The notes: generated by a model not told the origin, from the letters alone. A stretch of DNA of 64,000 nucleotides from Desulfosporosinus youngiae DSM 17734 (GCF_000244895.1 NZ_CM001441.1:2438226-2502225); one strand, 5' to 3'; positions 45,614 through 54,997 are shown, counted from the stretch's first letter. Translations and numbers: made by a program.

Positions 45614-47010
45614 GGAAAGGAAGAGATGTTTTGCAGTCCGACGAACTGGAAAAAGCTAAAGCATATTTTACCTCGACCAAGGGATTTGCCAGGCTTTTTA
45701 AGGCTATGGCTCAAAAATATCAGAGCTTGGGGCGCTGGGGTGGATCTGTAACCCTGACATCTCCCAAAGATGAGGAACGAGAGGCTTTTTCTGCATTATT
45801 CCGAGCAGATTTTTCCCGCCAAAAGTCAATTACGATCTCTCTGGAACGCTTTGCTAAGGCCTTAGAATTCACAAAATTCAGCAGTGTCTCCCCTGTCAGC
45901 TTGCTTGAAGAGATTCAAGGAGAATCTTTGATTTCTAATGCCGAACGAACAGCCGGCAAAGAGCGGATGAAGGCAGGATTTTTTGGCGATCTGTTGTCTC
46001 GATACCCACAACCCTACTGTCAGCGCTGGCTTCAAGCAATTATCGCTAAGAAATCGGGAACCCGTCCGGTTCATACGGCCTATGAGACTCACCCGGAGCT
46101 GCTCAGGGTTCAAATGGATCACGTCCTCAAGGCTTTATCGGATATGAACCGGCAGCTCCCTGACAAAATTGAGCGCTTGCCGATTTTTGCCCGGCGAATC
46201 ACCAAAGACCCTCACGGGTTTGACGCCAACAGCGACACCGGCCGGCTTCTGATTCAGGCTATGAAGATTTTGGACAGCGAGGTACGTGGACGTGATCCTC
46301 TGACCTTCCCCTTAACCGGGACCGAGGAATTGACGGAGCTCTATTACTCCTTTGGTCTTTTGCGGGATGACCTGTGGAATTTTGTCACCTGCACAGGGAT
46401 AACGGCTGCTGCAGTGGATCATGAGAACAAGGACCTGAGCTATTTAGCAGAGGCTTACCGGCAGCAGGTCACCTTAAATCTGCCTTTAAGAGAAGTTGTC
46501 CGCATGGGGAATGCTTACGCTGGAGCACGATCTCCCAATGAATCGGCCAAGGTCGTTTTTGTAGTCGAGAATTCGGGTGTCTTTTCGGCTCTTTTGGATC
46601 GTTTCCGCGGATATAGTGAGGATGAAGGGCTTGCGGAAAGCCCAAATCCGCCATTCCTATGTAGTCACGGACAATTTAAACTGGCTAGTTTGCTTTTATT
46701 GGATAAATTAGCCGCTAGTGGGGCAATGATTTATTACTCCGGTGACTTTGATCCGGAAGGACTATTAATGATGGAACGTCTCCTATTGCGTTATCCCAGC
46801 CAGGCAAAGCCCTGGCATTACACCGTTGCTGACTACCAACTTGCCCAATCGGAGCAGGTTATAAGTCCTCAGCGTTTAAAACAGCTTGACCGGGTGGTTT
46901 CCTCGGAGCTGGTGCCCTTGGCAGAGGAAATTCTGAGAGCCGAACGAGCAGGATATCAGGAGGGGATTCTTAGCGAGCTATGGAGAGATATAAAGGCGCA
47001 TGAAAGATAG
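45598..47010 (+). CDS. jetD: Wadjet type III nuclease JetD (DUF3323/DUF2399, Toprim-like)
   Basis: A 470-residue protein matching TIGR02679. The N-terminal part (DUF3323) spans about residues 15-290, and the C-terminal DUF2399 domain has a Toprim-like metal site: VVFVVENSGVFSALLD near residue 322, FLCSHGQFKLASLLLL and IYYSGDFDPEGLLMMERLL near residue 380. In Wadjet this subunit cleaves the extruded plasmid. The listed GTG start overlaps jetC by 16 bp; a TTG at 45631 after GAGGAAAGG is an equally good or better start, giving 459 residues. All four genes look intact, so the system is probably functional. Confidence 0.9.
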   Translation: MLGRLRKGRDVLQSDELEKAKAYFTSTKGFARLFKAMAQKYQSLGRWGGSVTLTSPKDEEREAFSALFRADFSRQKSITISLERFAKALEFTKFSSVSPVSLLEEIQGESLISNAERTAGKERMKAGFFGDLLSRYPQPYCQRWLQAIIAKKSGTRPVHTAYETHPELLRVQMDHVLKALSDMNRQLPDKIERLPIFARRITKDPHGFDANSDTGRLLIQAMKILDSEVRGRDPLTFPLTGTEELTELYYSFGLLRDDLWNFVTCTGITAAAVDHENKDLSYLAEAYRQQVTLNLPLREVVRMGNAYAGARSPNESAKVVFVVENSGVFSALLDRFRGYSEDEGLAESPNPPFLCSHGQFKLASLLLLDKLAASGAMIYYSGDFDPEGLLMMERLLLRYPSQAKPWHYTVADYQLAQSEQVISPQRLKQLDRVVSSELVPLAEEILRAERAGYQEGILSELWRDIKAHER

Positions 47011-47036
47011 CCGACTAAAGTCAAGAAGAAGTATCT

Positions 47037-47302
47037 TCCCCGGATGAGGATTAGAATAGCGGCGGGATATACGTCTTTCTCCCAAACGTCAGCTGGAATT
47101 AATGAAATTTATTGAGGATGCCGCACGGTTTTGGAGCTGTCAATTTATAATATCAACCCATTCGCCGTTTCTGCTAGCCTTGCGAGGAGCAAAAATATAT
47201 GATCTTGATGAGAATCCGGTTGATGTGAAGAAATGGACGAATCTGGAAAACGTGCGTACTTATTATGAATTTTTCAAGAGATATGAGAAACAGTTTTTAT
47301 GA
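47037..47302 (+). pseudogene. 3' remnant of an AAA/ABC-type ATPase gene
   Basis: Residues LSPKRQLELMKFIEDAARFW, then CQFIISTHSPFLLALRGAKI and a C-terminal YYEFFKRYEKQFL match the end of predicted ABC-like ATPases (COG3910 type), where THSP is the switch region. The preceding bases encode only broken traces of the Walker B region (PDED, then a stop, with a shift of frame). No Walker A is present. It is a decayed fragment right after the Wadjet operon. Confidence 0.75.
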
Positions 47303-47377
47303 TAAAGGATATGCAGGGGGACCATGGGACAAGAGTTAACTACCCTCTTTCGATGAGGATAAGATCCAAAAGCGGTA

Positions 47378-47406
47378 TTGACTATCTTGATGTCTTTTGT
47401 TAATAT
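47378..47406 (+). promoter_or_regulatory. Promoter of the guanidine riboswitch/SMR unit
   Basis: TTGACT (47378-47383) and TAATAT (47401-47406) with a 17-bp spacer, about 30 bp before the riboswitch. The 47303-47377 stretch holds nothing recognised. Confidence 0.7.
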
Positions 47407-47435
47407 TGCTAGAGTCGCTAAAATATGTTTTAAGT

Positions 47436-47535
47436 TTTATAGGGTTCCGCAGTTATAATAACTGGTCTGGTCCGAGATAAAACGCACAGTTTTAACTGTG
47501 TTCACGGAAGGATAAAAGCCTGGGAGATTCAAATC
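47436..47535 (+). ncRNA. Guanidine-I (ykkC) riboswitch
   Basis: The conserved core of the ykkC/guanidine-I aptamer is plain: AGGGTTCCG near 47441, CTGGTCTGGTCCGAGA near 47462-47477, AAAACGCA, then ACGGAAGGATAAAAGCC (47504-47520) and TGGGAGA. The 3' end of the aptamer overlaps the left arm of a terminator, so guanidine binding would favour read-through into the exporter gene. Confidence 0.92.
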
Positions 47536-47550
47536 TCTTGGGCTTTTTTT
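47518..47550 (+). terminator. Riboswitch-controlled terminator
   Basis: GCCTGGGAGATT / AATCTCTTGGGC stem (one T/G wobble) followed by seven T. The left arm is shared with the aptamer. Confidence 0.9.
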
Positions 47551-47571
47551 AATTTTATAAGAGGAGTGAAA

Positions 47572-47895
47572 ATGATGAAATGGTTATTGCTACTTGTAGC
47601 GGGACTTTTTGAAGTGGGCTGGGCTGTAGGGTTAAAGTATTCGGAGGGTTTTACAAAGCTTGTACCAAGTATTTTCACCATCTTAGGAATGATAGCAAGT
47701 TTCTATGTTTTATCATTAGCTTTAAGAAATCTTCCCTTAGGTACGGCATATGCAATATGGACAGGAATTGGTACAGTCGGTACTGTAATTTTGGGAATAA
47801 TATTGTTCAAAGAACCGATTGACCCAAGCAGGTTAATTTTTGTTGGATTTATAGTAATAGGAATTATAGGATTGAAAATTATATCCGCTCATTAG
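47572..47895 (+). CDS. SMR-family guanidinium exporter (Gdx/SugE type)
   Basis: A 107-residue four-helix small multidrug-resistance protein. The functional Glu is in [15 protein letters not shown] (about residue 14), and the helix-2/3 features [27 protein letters not shown] are those of the SugE/Gdx branch, which exports guanidinium in exchange for protons. The riboswitch directly upstream independently supports guanidine as substrate. ATG 47572 follows GAGGAG; a GTG two codons earlier lies in the ribosome site. Only one SMR gene is present, so it would work as a dual-topology homodimer. Confidence 0.93.
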   Translation: MMKWLLLLVAGLFEVGWAVGLKYSEGFTKLVPSIFTILGMIASFYVLSLALRNLPLGTAYAIWTGIGTVGTVILGIILFKEPIDPSRLIFVGFIVIGIIGLKIISAH

Positions 47896-48012
47896 GAACA
47901 TCGATGTTTTTGCCGTTGAAGATTTCAAATCTTATTCAATTAAAAGGATACTTCTATCTTAAATTAGAAATAATAGGAATGTCCTGATATAAAGCAAAAG
48001 GGAGGGGCATTC

Positions 48013-49059
48013 ATGAACGACAATCAGCCATCCATTCAGCAGCCCATCCATCATAACTTAGCTGATTTGCCGCCGGTGTCATCAGAGGTAGGTTTCTTAT
48101 GGAACAATTATATAGCAGCAAATATGTCGACTTGTTTTCTGACTAAATGGGCTAAGGAAGCAACGGACCCTGACATAAAAGAATGCTTGCAGATGGAATT
48201 AGATGCGGCAGCAACTGCCTGGAAAGACATAAAGATTCTTTTTGAGTCAATTGATTATCCGGCTCCTGCAGGATTTGGAGAACAAGATATAGACATCAAT
48301 GCACCGGCTTTATTTTCGCAAAGCTTTTGTTTGCTTTTTACGAGGATGATGCAGCGTATGTTAATTCAACATCTGGTTCCTGCCGTAACCTCAGCCTATC
48401 GAGGGGATTTCCAGGACTTTTTTCACAACCAGATAAAAACTGCGGCTGACCGTCATCGAAAATATACTGAAATCTTATTGGCGAAAGGGATACTTCAGAG
48501 GCATCCAAGTATTGTCCGGCCGGAACAGGCGGAGATCGTTCACGACAAAGATTTCTTGGGTTCTTACTTTAGTGTGTTTGGGGAGCAAAGACCATTAACC
48601 GCGGTGGAAATTGGGCACATTTATTCGATAATGGAGATCGAACAACTGATCAGAACCTTTTACGTAGGCTATAGTCAGGCGGTTAAATCTGATAATGTCA
48701 GACAATACTTATTAAAAGCCGGGGATACTCTGGAGAAACAATTAGATGCCTTAGGACGCATTCTGACTGAAGAAGATGTACCCTGTCCAGCAATATCTGA
48801 AATACCAATGACCGATTCCACAACACCGGGTATAAGTGATCGTTTGGTACTTAATTTGGCAACAGCGGTTACAGCATTTATTGCCACATCCTACGGAGAG
48901 GCAATTTCTACTGTGGCCCGCAAAGATTTGGGGTTAACTATGATGAGATTTATTACTGAAATTCTTAGCCTTGCTAAAAACGGAGCAGAATTAGCCATTG
49001 AATTAGGCTGGCTGGATAAATCACCCCAAACGGCGGATCGTAAAGAGTTAACCCATTAA
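48013..49059 (+). CDS. DUF3231 family protein
   Basis: A 348-residue protein made of two repeats of about 165 residues, each a four-helix ferritin-like bundle as in DUF3231. Repeat one starts LPPVSSEVGFLWNNYIAANM; repeat two starts RPLTAVEIGHIYSIMEIEQL. Conserved segments include DINAPALFSQSF and DSTTPGISDRL. The family is common in spore-forming Bacilli and Clostridia and has no established function. ATG with GGGAGGGG 6 bp upstream. It is a single gene; the 117-bp gap before it holds only its promoter region. Confidence 0.88.
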   Translation: MNDNQPSIQQPIHHNLADLPPVSSEVGFLWNNYIAANMSTCFLTKWAKEATDPDIKECLQMELDAAATAWKDIKILFESIDYPAPAGFGEQDIDINAPALFSQSFCLLFTRMMQRMLIQHLVPAVTSAYRGDFQDFFHNQIKTAADRHRKYTEILLAKGILQRHPSIVRPEQAEIVHDKDFLGSYFSVFGEQRPLTAVEIGHIYSIMEIEQLIRTFYVGYSQAVKSDNVRQYLLKAGDTLEKQLDALGRILTEEDVPCPAISEIPMTDSTTPGISDRLVLNLATAVTAFIATSYGEAISTVARKDLGLTMMRFITEILSLAKNGAELAIELGWLDKSPQTADRKELTH

Positions 49060-49158
49060 AGACAAAATAAGTTTGCCCGCGTTGATATCAACGATAATTG
49101 ACATTTGCCATAGAAATGTAATAAACTAGGTTATACCCAAAATGAGAGGATGGTTTTT

Positions 49159-49194
49159 TTGTTAAATGTGTCTGTAATGGTGATTTTCAACTAA
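49159..49194 (+). CDS. Leader peptide of the MutS2-like gene
   Basis: An 11-codon ORF with a TTG start and GAGAGGA 8 bp upstream reads MLNVSVMVIFN. It ends 28 bp before the first of several terminator-like hairpins. This arrangement, with a short hydrophobic peptide ahead of alternating hairpins, is typical of ribosome-mediated attenuation in antibiotic-resistance leaders. GTG 49168 and ATG 49177 are possible shorter starts. Confidence 0.6.
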   Translation: MLNVSVMVIFN

Positions 49195-49222
49195 ACAGTT
49201 GAGAGAGGTTGCTTTCTAAAAC

Positions 49223-49244
49223 GCGGGTCTTAACCTGCTTTTTT
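49223..49244 (+). terminator. Attenuator 1 of the MutS2-like leader
   Basis: GCGGGT-CTTA-ACCTGC followed by six T. AGGTT at 49206-49210 can pair with the right arm instead, giving an antiterminator that would be exposed when a ribosome stalls on the leader peptide. Confidence 0.65.
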
Positions 49245-49259
49245 AAGTGTGCCTTTCTG

Positions 49260-49281
49260 AAAGCGCAGGGTTTGCGCTTTT
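49260..49281 (+). terminator. Attenuator 2 of the MutS2-like leader
   Basis: AAAGCGCA-GGGTT-TGCGCTTT plus a further T. Second terminator-like hairpin in series. Confidence 0.6.
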
Positions 49282-49332
49282 GGATAACGCCTTACAGATT
49301 ACTTCCTACAATAACCATTTGAGTTATAGCAG

Positions 49333-49531
49333 TGTCAACCTTTGTCGATAAGCTCAACAAAGCTGACATTGAAACTATGGCGATTATTATCGTATAGTTT
49401 TGTAGAGTGTAACAGGCATGTCCTGTTGCACTCTATTTACGTTTCTCAATAGCGTTATGCCCACAGGAGTATTCTGCGTATTTTTGGGAATTAAATGATC
49501 CTAAAAATAAGGTAATCTCTCTTGTGGGCAT
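49333..49531 (+). promoter_or_regulatory. Distal hairpins of the MutS2-like leader
   Basis: Three more hairpins follow: 49333-49368 (TGTCA..CTTTGT / ACAAAG..TGACA), 49404-49434 (13-base arms with one mismatch) and 49457-49531 (ATGCCCACA / TGTGGGCAT, then TTTC). The last ends 26 bp before the MutS2-like start codon. Together they make a roughly 400-base structured leader. Confidence 0.6.
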
Positions 49532-49557
49532 TTTCATTGTGATAAGGAGGATTTTTA

Positions 49558-51525
49558 ATGAACGCCAATAATACACTGGAATTTAATACTATACTTGAAA
49601 CTTTAGCCCAACACGCACTTTCTCAAAAGGCAACCGAAAAATTGCTCTCACTAAAGCCATTTTTAAGTGAGCGGGAGTGCAAATCCAAAATGCAGGAAAC
49701 GACGGAAGCGCGCAAAATTTTAGAGGGTATAGGCACACCGCCCCTAGCCTCAATGAAAGAGCTTGATAAGATTTTGGATCTGACTGTGAAGGGCTCTATG
49801 CTGACCCCTGAACAGCTCACAAGTATCTGTGGTTTTATTTCTTCCTGCAAAAGAATGAAGAACTATCTTAAAAAGGCTGAAGCCTTCAATGCGGAGATAG
49901 GTTTTTATGGTCATTCGTTTAGTTCGCTTGATAGGCTTTTTGAGGAAATTGAGCGCTGTATCAGAAATGAAGCGGTTGACGATAGTGCTTCTCCTGTCCT
50001 GCGTGATCTGCGCAGAAAAATAGAGAACACTAAATCTGCTGTCAAAATGAAGCTTGATGATATACTGCGCAGTAAGAAGGAATGGTTCACAGATGGATAT
50101 GTCACTATCCGTAATGGCCGGTTTGTATTGCCGGTTAAAAAGGGCTATAAAAATCAGTTAAGCGGAACAGTTATTGATACTTCAAGCACAGGCGGGACCT
50201 GTTTTATGGAGCCTACAGCCGTGAGAAAGCTGCAGGAGGAACTGGAGATTTTACAAATTGCTGAAGATAATGAAATTAGAAAAGTTTTGTATACCCTTAC
50301 CGCACTTGTCGATGAGCATATGAATGAGTTGAGAATAAACAAGGACTGCATGGAAACCTTGGACTTTATATTTGCCAAGGCCAAACTGTCTATAGAGATG
50401 AAAGCAGTTCCTGTGTCCATTACAACGGAACGAAAAATCATCATCAAGCAGGGAAGACACCCTTTATTGAAGCCGGACCTATGCGTTCCGCTTGATTTTG
50501 AAATCAGAGGGGATCTAGGTGACGACGCTATTAATGGTGTTGTGATTACCGGGCCAAATACAGGCGGAAAAACCGTTGCCTTAAAAACCATTGGCTTACT
50601 GTCACTTATGGCCCAAAGCGGGCTTCATGTTCCTGTGTCCCCTGGCAGCGTATTTTGTATGCACAATAGTATTTTCTGCGATATCGGTGATGGGCAAAGT
50701 ATTTCCGAAAATCTATCCACATTTTCATCCCATATCAAAACTATTGTAGCTATTCTAAAACACGTATCAAAGGAAAGTCTTGTTTTGCTGGATGAATTAG
50801 GCTCCGGTACAGATCCTGCCGAGGGAATGGGACTGGCAATTGCCATTTTAGCTGAATTAAATCAGAGGGGCTGTCTTTTTGTTGCCACCACCCATTACCC
50901 GGAAATAAAGGATTTTGCCAAGAACACAAAAGGACTTATGAATGCCCGAATGGAGTTTGACCGCGAAAACTTACAGCCTTTATACAAGCTGCAAATTGGC
51001 GAGGCCGGAGAAAGCTGTGCCTTATATATTGCCCAAAGATTAGGATTTCCGGGGCATATGCTGAAGAGAGCAGAAAAGGAAGCCTATGGCAGCAGATGCG
51101 CTGTGTCTGGAGACAGACCCGCTATGCTGTTTGATGAGGATAACATTAATGAGGAGGTTAACACTAATGCAGACACTGTTTACAACAGCAAAATTCAAAA
51201 AGACGTTCCCAAGAAAAAGTCACCCTCACGGAGCGAAAGCTTTAATATAGGCGACAGTGTAAGGGTTTACCCCCAAAAAACCCTGGGTATTATTTATAAG
51301 AGGACCAATGAAAAAGGCGAGCTGGGAGTGCAGATAAAAGATAAGAAGCAGCTTATCAATCACAAGCGGATTAAGCTTTTTATTCCTGCAAGCGAACTTT
51401 ATCCTGAGGATTATGATTTTTCGATTATTTTTGATACGGTGGCAAACCGCAAGGCAAGACATCAATTAGAAAAAGGGCATGATGTAGTGATAGAATATGA
51501 GGAGGATTTAACCTTTAATGATTAA
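49558..51525 (+). CDS. MutS2-like ATPase lacking the Smr nuclease domain
   Basis: A 655-residue MutS2-family protein. The lever/core part has the MutS2 hallmark VRNGRFVLPVK-like segment (VTIRNGRFVLPVKKGYKNQ) and TSSTGGTCFMEP; Walker A TGPNTGGKT is near residue 330 and Walker B LVLLDELGSGTDP near 408, with ATTHYPEIK following. After a charged linker the C-terminal 100 residues contain a KOW-like segment (NIGDSVRVYPQKTLGIIYKR) but no Smr domain; canonical MutS2 is about 780 residues and ends in Smr. MutS2 of Bacillus splits collided ribosomes. With the attenuator leader, a role in ribosome-targeting-antibiotic tolerance is inferred. GGAGG upstream of ATG. Confidence 0.88.
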   Translation: MNANNTLEFNTILETLAQHALSQKATEKLLSLKPFLSERECKSKMQETTEARKILEGIGTPPLASMKELDKILDLTVKGSMLTPEQLTSICGFISSCKRMKNYLKKAEAFNAEIGFYGHSFSSLDRLFEEIERCIRNEAVDDSASPVLRDLRRKIENTKSAVKMKLDDILRSKKEWFTDGYVTIRNGRFVLPVKKGYKNQLSGTVIDTSSTGGTCFMEPTAVRKLQEELEILQIAEDNEIRKVLYTLTALVDEHMNELRINKDCMETLDFIFAKAKLSIEMKAVPVSITTERKIIIKQGRHPLLKPDLCVPLDFEIRGDLGDDAINGVVITGPNTGGKTVALKTIGLLSLMAQSGLHVPVSPGSVFCMHNSIFCDIGDGQSISENLSTFSSHIKTIVAILKHVSKESLVLLDELGSGTDPAEGMGLAIAILAELNQRGCLFVATTHYPEIKDFAKNTKGLMNARMEFDRENLQPLYKLQIGEAGESCALYIAQRLGFPGHMLKRAEKEAYGSRCAVSGDRPAMLFDEDNINEEVNTNADTVYNSKIQKDVPKKKSPSRSESFNIGDSVRVYPQKTLGIIYKRTNEKGELGVQIKDKKQLINHKRIKLFIPASELYPEDYDFSIIFDTVANRKARHQLEKGHDVVIEYEEDLTFND

Positions 51526-51613
51526 TGAAGGAGCCGTTGCCGGGACCATGGGACTCGAAATTCTTTTTTTCTGAATTGGAATGAGCTTTTAGCCAGAGGT
51601 TGGGGGCGGAAAA

Positions 51614-53647
51614 TTAAAACTGGTACTGTTTAAGATTTCCCTCAAGCTGGTTGGATAATTGAGCTAAAGATTCAATAGAGGAAGCGATTTCCTGCATGCC
51701 GGCCGATTGCTCTTCAGTGGCGGCAGAGATACTCTGACTGCTGGCGGCAGTTTCGCGGGAGATTCCTCGTATTTCTTCCATAGAAACAATCATATGGCTG
51801 CTGGAGGCTGAAAGTCGCTGGACGGTTGCTGAAATTCCTTGAACAGCTTGGTTGACATTGTCTATCTGGCCTTGGATTCTTTTGAACGATTCACCGGCGG
51901 CTAAAACAACCTCCTGTCCGCTGGAAACCTCTTGGGCACTCGTATCCATTTTTTTAATGGCGTAATTTGTTTGGGATTGAACATCTCCGATGATCCGGGC
52001 GATAGTGTTGGTAGATTCTTTAGATTGCTCGGCAAGTTTCCTGACTTCATCCGCTACGACGGAGAAACCACGTCCTTGCTCTCCTGCCCGTGCAGCTTCG
52101 ATGGCGGCATTCAGGGCAAGAAGATTAGTCTGGGAAGCAATGCCGGAAATAGTCTCAATTATCTGGCTGATTTGATCAGAATAAGTGCCAAGGCCTCGAA
52201 TAACCTGAGCAGTATCCTGAACAATGGTGTTGATATTGGTGATGGAATCCACCGCGCTGTGGATGGACTTCCCGCCGTCGGCTGCTACTGCGGCTGATTC
52301 ATTGGCCAGCAAGGCTACCTCGGAAGCCTTGCTGGCGATCTCGTTGATTTCATCGCCGATTTCCTTAACTATTTCCACAGTATTATCGATAGTTTTGGCC
52401 TGAGCCATTGTTCCTGAGGCAACTTCGGCGACCGTTTGAGCTATTTGAGTTGCGCCTTGAGCAGACTGCTCGGCACTAATTTCGAGGACCTCACTTGAGG
52501 AGGCAATATTGGTTGCGGCTTGTCCGATTTGCTGCATGGTCGATTTAAGCATTATTGCCATATTTTTAAAGGCTTTCTGAAGCTGAGCGACCTCATCCTG
52601 CCCCTTCACAATAATATTTTTTTCCTCGGTAAAATCGCCGGAGGCAATAATATTAGCCTGCCTGGCAATGTTTTGGATAGGATCGACAATAAATTTGGCA
52701 GTTGCCATGGCGATGATGGCACTTAGAAATGAAGTTATCAAGATGATAATAAGAGTCGAATTCCGTTCTTTTCTAATAGGTTCCATTGCCTGGTCATAGT
52801 TCAGAGAGCTGACAACCCCAAACGAAGTCCCTGGAACATTTGTATAGGCAGCAATAGTTTTTAGACCATTAAAGCTATAGATTTGGGTGCCTGAGTGGCC
52901 TGAAACGGCCTCTTTAGCCATTGTTTGCTGTTCAGGAGGGATTTTTGATTTGTCTTTTTCATCGGGGTTAATGATTTTTAGTAAGCCTACATAGTCTGTG
53001 ATGGGATGAGCAAACACCAGCCCGTCTTTAGCATCGAAAGCAAAGGAATAATTACTGTCGTTCTTTTTCGTGCCGTCAATAATACTTTGCAGTTTATCGA
53101 CATTGAGAGAGATGCCCAGGTATCTCTCTGGCGCACCAGGAACTTTGATGGGAGTTGCAATCATGATGGATGGCTTATTGGTAGATTGGGAGATCAGGAT
53201 CTCCCGAGAAATGACCGTTTGCTTCATTTTTTTAACCTCTTGCATATATTCTCTGCTGGCAAGGGAGGTAATATCCCCTTTTTCATTAAGCCTGCTCAAA
53301 GATGCGTCGCAAAGAAAAACCGTTGAAAAGATCTGGTTTTGTTCTTTGATTGAAAGAAGTGCGTTCACTATTGTGGCATTGTCGCTAGATATAAAAGCCG
53401 TGTTATTTGCCGCTGTCTCCAGGGCCGATACAGTTCGGACTATTTCAGTTTCTAATTTTGAGGCTGTCAATACAGCAATATTTAAGCGTTCTTCCTGCGC
53501 GGTTGTTTCGATTTCCCGTATTCTGATAGTATAGTCATACACTTTTATTGCTGTAATTGATAAGACGATGAGCAGTACTATCAGCAAAAACATCTTTAAG
53601 CGGATATTGAGAAAGTTTGCACGTTTAATGCTTCTTTTAAGATTCAT
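51614..53647 (-). CDS. Methyl-accepting chemotaxis protein
   Basis: A 677-residue chemoreceptor. It has an N-terminal membrane helix (about residues 18-40), an extracytoplasmic double-Cache sensor (about 45-290) with [15 protein letters not shown] and [10 protein letters not shown], a second membrane helix, a HAMP domain ([21 protein letters not shown]) and a long cytoplasmic signalling hairpin whose tip is the standard [20 protein letters not shown] and [15 protein letters not shown]. Ligand unknown; Cache receptors often sense amino or organic acids. ATG 53647 is chosen because ATG 53659 directly abuts the GGAGG site. It follows the EAL-HDOD gene with a 126-bp gap on the same strand. Confidence 0.93.
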   Translation of the reverse strand: MNLKRSIKRANFLNIRLKMFLLIVLLIVLSITAIKVYDYTIRIREIETTAQEERLNIAVLTASKLETEIVRTVSALETAANNTAFISSDNATIVNALLSIKEQNQIFSTVFLCDASLSRLNEKGDITSLASREYMQEVKKMKQTVISREILISQSTNKPSIMIATPIKVPGAPERYLGISLNVDKLQSIIDGTKKNDSNYSFAFDAKDGLVFAHPITDYVGLLKIINPDEKDKSKIPPEQQTMAKEAVSGHSGTQIYSFNGLKTIAAYTNVPGTSFGVVSSLNYDQAMEPIRKERNSTLIIILITSFLSAIIAMATAKFIVDPIQNIARQANIIASGDFTEEKNIIVKGQDEVAQLQKAFKNMAIMLKSTMQQIGQAATNIASSSEVLEISAEQSAQGATQIAQTVAEVASGTMAQAKTIDNTVEIVKEIGDEINEIASKASEVALLANESAAVAADGGKSIHSAVDSITNINTIVQDTAQVIRGLGTYSDQISQIIETISGIASQTNLLALNAAIEAARAGEQGRGFSVVADEVRKLAEQSKESTNTIARIIGDVQSQTNYAIKKMDTSAQEVSSGQEVVLAAGESFKRIQGQIDNVNQAVQGISATVQRLSASSSHMIVSMEEIRGISRETAASSQSISAATEEQSAGMQEIASSIESLAQLSNQLEGNLKQYQF

Positions 53648-53773
53648 AAGTATAGTCATCCTCCTCTGGGTGATATGGCTCCCGGCATTTGCCGGGGCAG
53701 TTGGGACAGGGTCTATAATTTCCTGAGTTCCCGATGTTGCGTGATGACAGATAATTGTTGGGCAGTAAAACCC

Positions 53774-54997
53774 CTAATTCAGCTCAACATTATTTGTCCA
53801 AACAACCGCCTTAAAATAGGCTTCGGCAACATCCTCAACGTTAATGGCATACCTATCCGCATAATCAAAAATCGTATCCCATTTGCCTTTTTCATAGGCT
53901 AAGACTAATTTGTAGCAGGCTGACATTTTTCCTTCAGCATAGTTCCCTGAAAGTACCCGTACCACCTCATCCGATACGGGCAATTCCGGCAGAAGGAGCT
54001 CCATTGGACAGCCGGCTAAAACATCAATCATGGACAAAATACCTAAAGTAAAAAATTCCATTTCTTGCCCAGTCAGGCTTAACTTCCGGCAGAGAAGTTC
54101 CAGAGTTTTGGCACGCTGGGCAGAAAGATTCACAATCGTATCCTGGCCGTTGCCGCCAATTTTGCGGAGCACCGTTATAAAGGCCCATTTTTTTAGTTCA
54201 TCCAGACCAATTCGAATCGCCGCCTGCCTAATTGACGAGATGCTCTGGCCCCGATAATAATAAGCGGTATTGGCAATTCGCAAAATTTCATAAGAAAAAG
54301 AGACATCTTTTTCAATAATTCGCGAGATATCTTCAAATTTAGGATCTTTACTTTCCAGCAAATTAATTAATTTGAGATGGTTTACCTTGGCCGGCGGGAT
54401 TCTTGTCGAAGAGGTTATGACAGGTTTGGAAAAATAATACCCTTGAAAGAGTGTATAGCCAGCTTTAACCGCGCTCTGAAAATCGGCATAACTTTCGACT
54501 TTTTCGGCAAGGAACCGGACCCTCTTATTTTGCAATTGCTTGACAACATAGCTCCGATCATGATCCGTTTTAGTTAACATAAAATCGACTTTAATAATAT
54601 CGGCTAATTCAATCAATGGTTCATACTTTAGATTGAACACAAAATCGTCCAGAGCAATGGTATATCCTTCTGCTTTAAGATGTTGGCAAGCGGCTATGAT
54701 GTCCATACTTGGCTCGACGTTTTCCAGTACCTCTACAACTATTTGTTCCCTGGGAAACAAGGTTGCCACTCCATGCAAAAGCATGGTTTCCGTAAAGTTG
54801 ATAAAGGCCTTTTTCTGATTCGATAGTTCACTGACCCCCATCGACAAGAAGCTGGCTGCCATCACATTGGAAGTAGCGACATCACCATTATCACAGCTAT
54901 AAGCGTTGCCTTTCCCTTCTTCTCGGCATAGAAACTCATACCCAAACAATTGATGATTAAGGTTAAGAATCGGTTGGCGGGCAAACATCAAGGTCAT
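53774..54997 (-). CDS. EAL-HDOD signalling protein
   Basis: A 407-residue protein with an N-terminal EAL-like domain (residues 1-205) and a C-terminal HDOD domain (about 205-390), the YuxH architecture. FARQPILNLNHQLFGYEFLCR shows YEFL in place of the EAL triad, and later motifs are IALDDFVF, IIKVDFML and FLAEKVES, so several c-di-GMP metal ligands are present and others altered; it may be a binding protein rather than an active phosphodiesterase. Start 54997 has AGGGGG 8 bp upstream; a longer frame to 55042 has no ribosome site. It lies upstream of the chemoreceptor gene, suggesting motility control. Confidence 0.88.
   Translation of the reverse strand: MTLMFARQPILNLNHQLFGYEFLCREEGKGNAYSCDNGDVATSNVMAASFLSMGVSELSNQKKAFINFTETMLLHGVATLFPREQIVVEVLENVEPSMDIIAACQHLKAEGYTIALDDFVFNLKYEPLIELADIIKVDFMLTKTDHDRSYVVKQLQNKRVRFLAEKVESYADFQSAVKAGYTLFQGYYFSKPVITSSTRIPPAKVNHLKLINLLESKDPKFEDISRIIEKDVSFSYEILRIANTAYYYRGQSISSIRQAAIRIGLDELKKWAFITVLRKIGGNGQDTIVNLSAQRAKTLELLCRKLSLTGQEMEFFTLGILSMIDVLAGCPMELLLPELPVSDEVVRVLSGNYAEGKMSACYKLVLAYEKGKWDTIFDYADRYAINVEDVAEAYFKAVVWTNNVELN

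Noticed and set aside
47323-51554. GGGACCATGGGAC present twice (near 47319 and 51542)
   Set aside because: Repeats of 13 bases are expected by chance in 64 kb, and no flanking similarity was seen.
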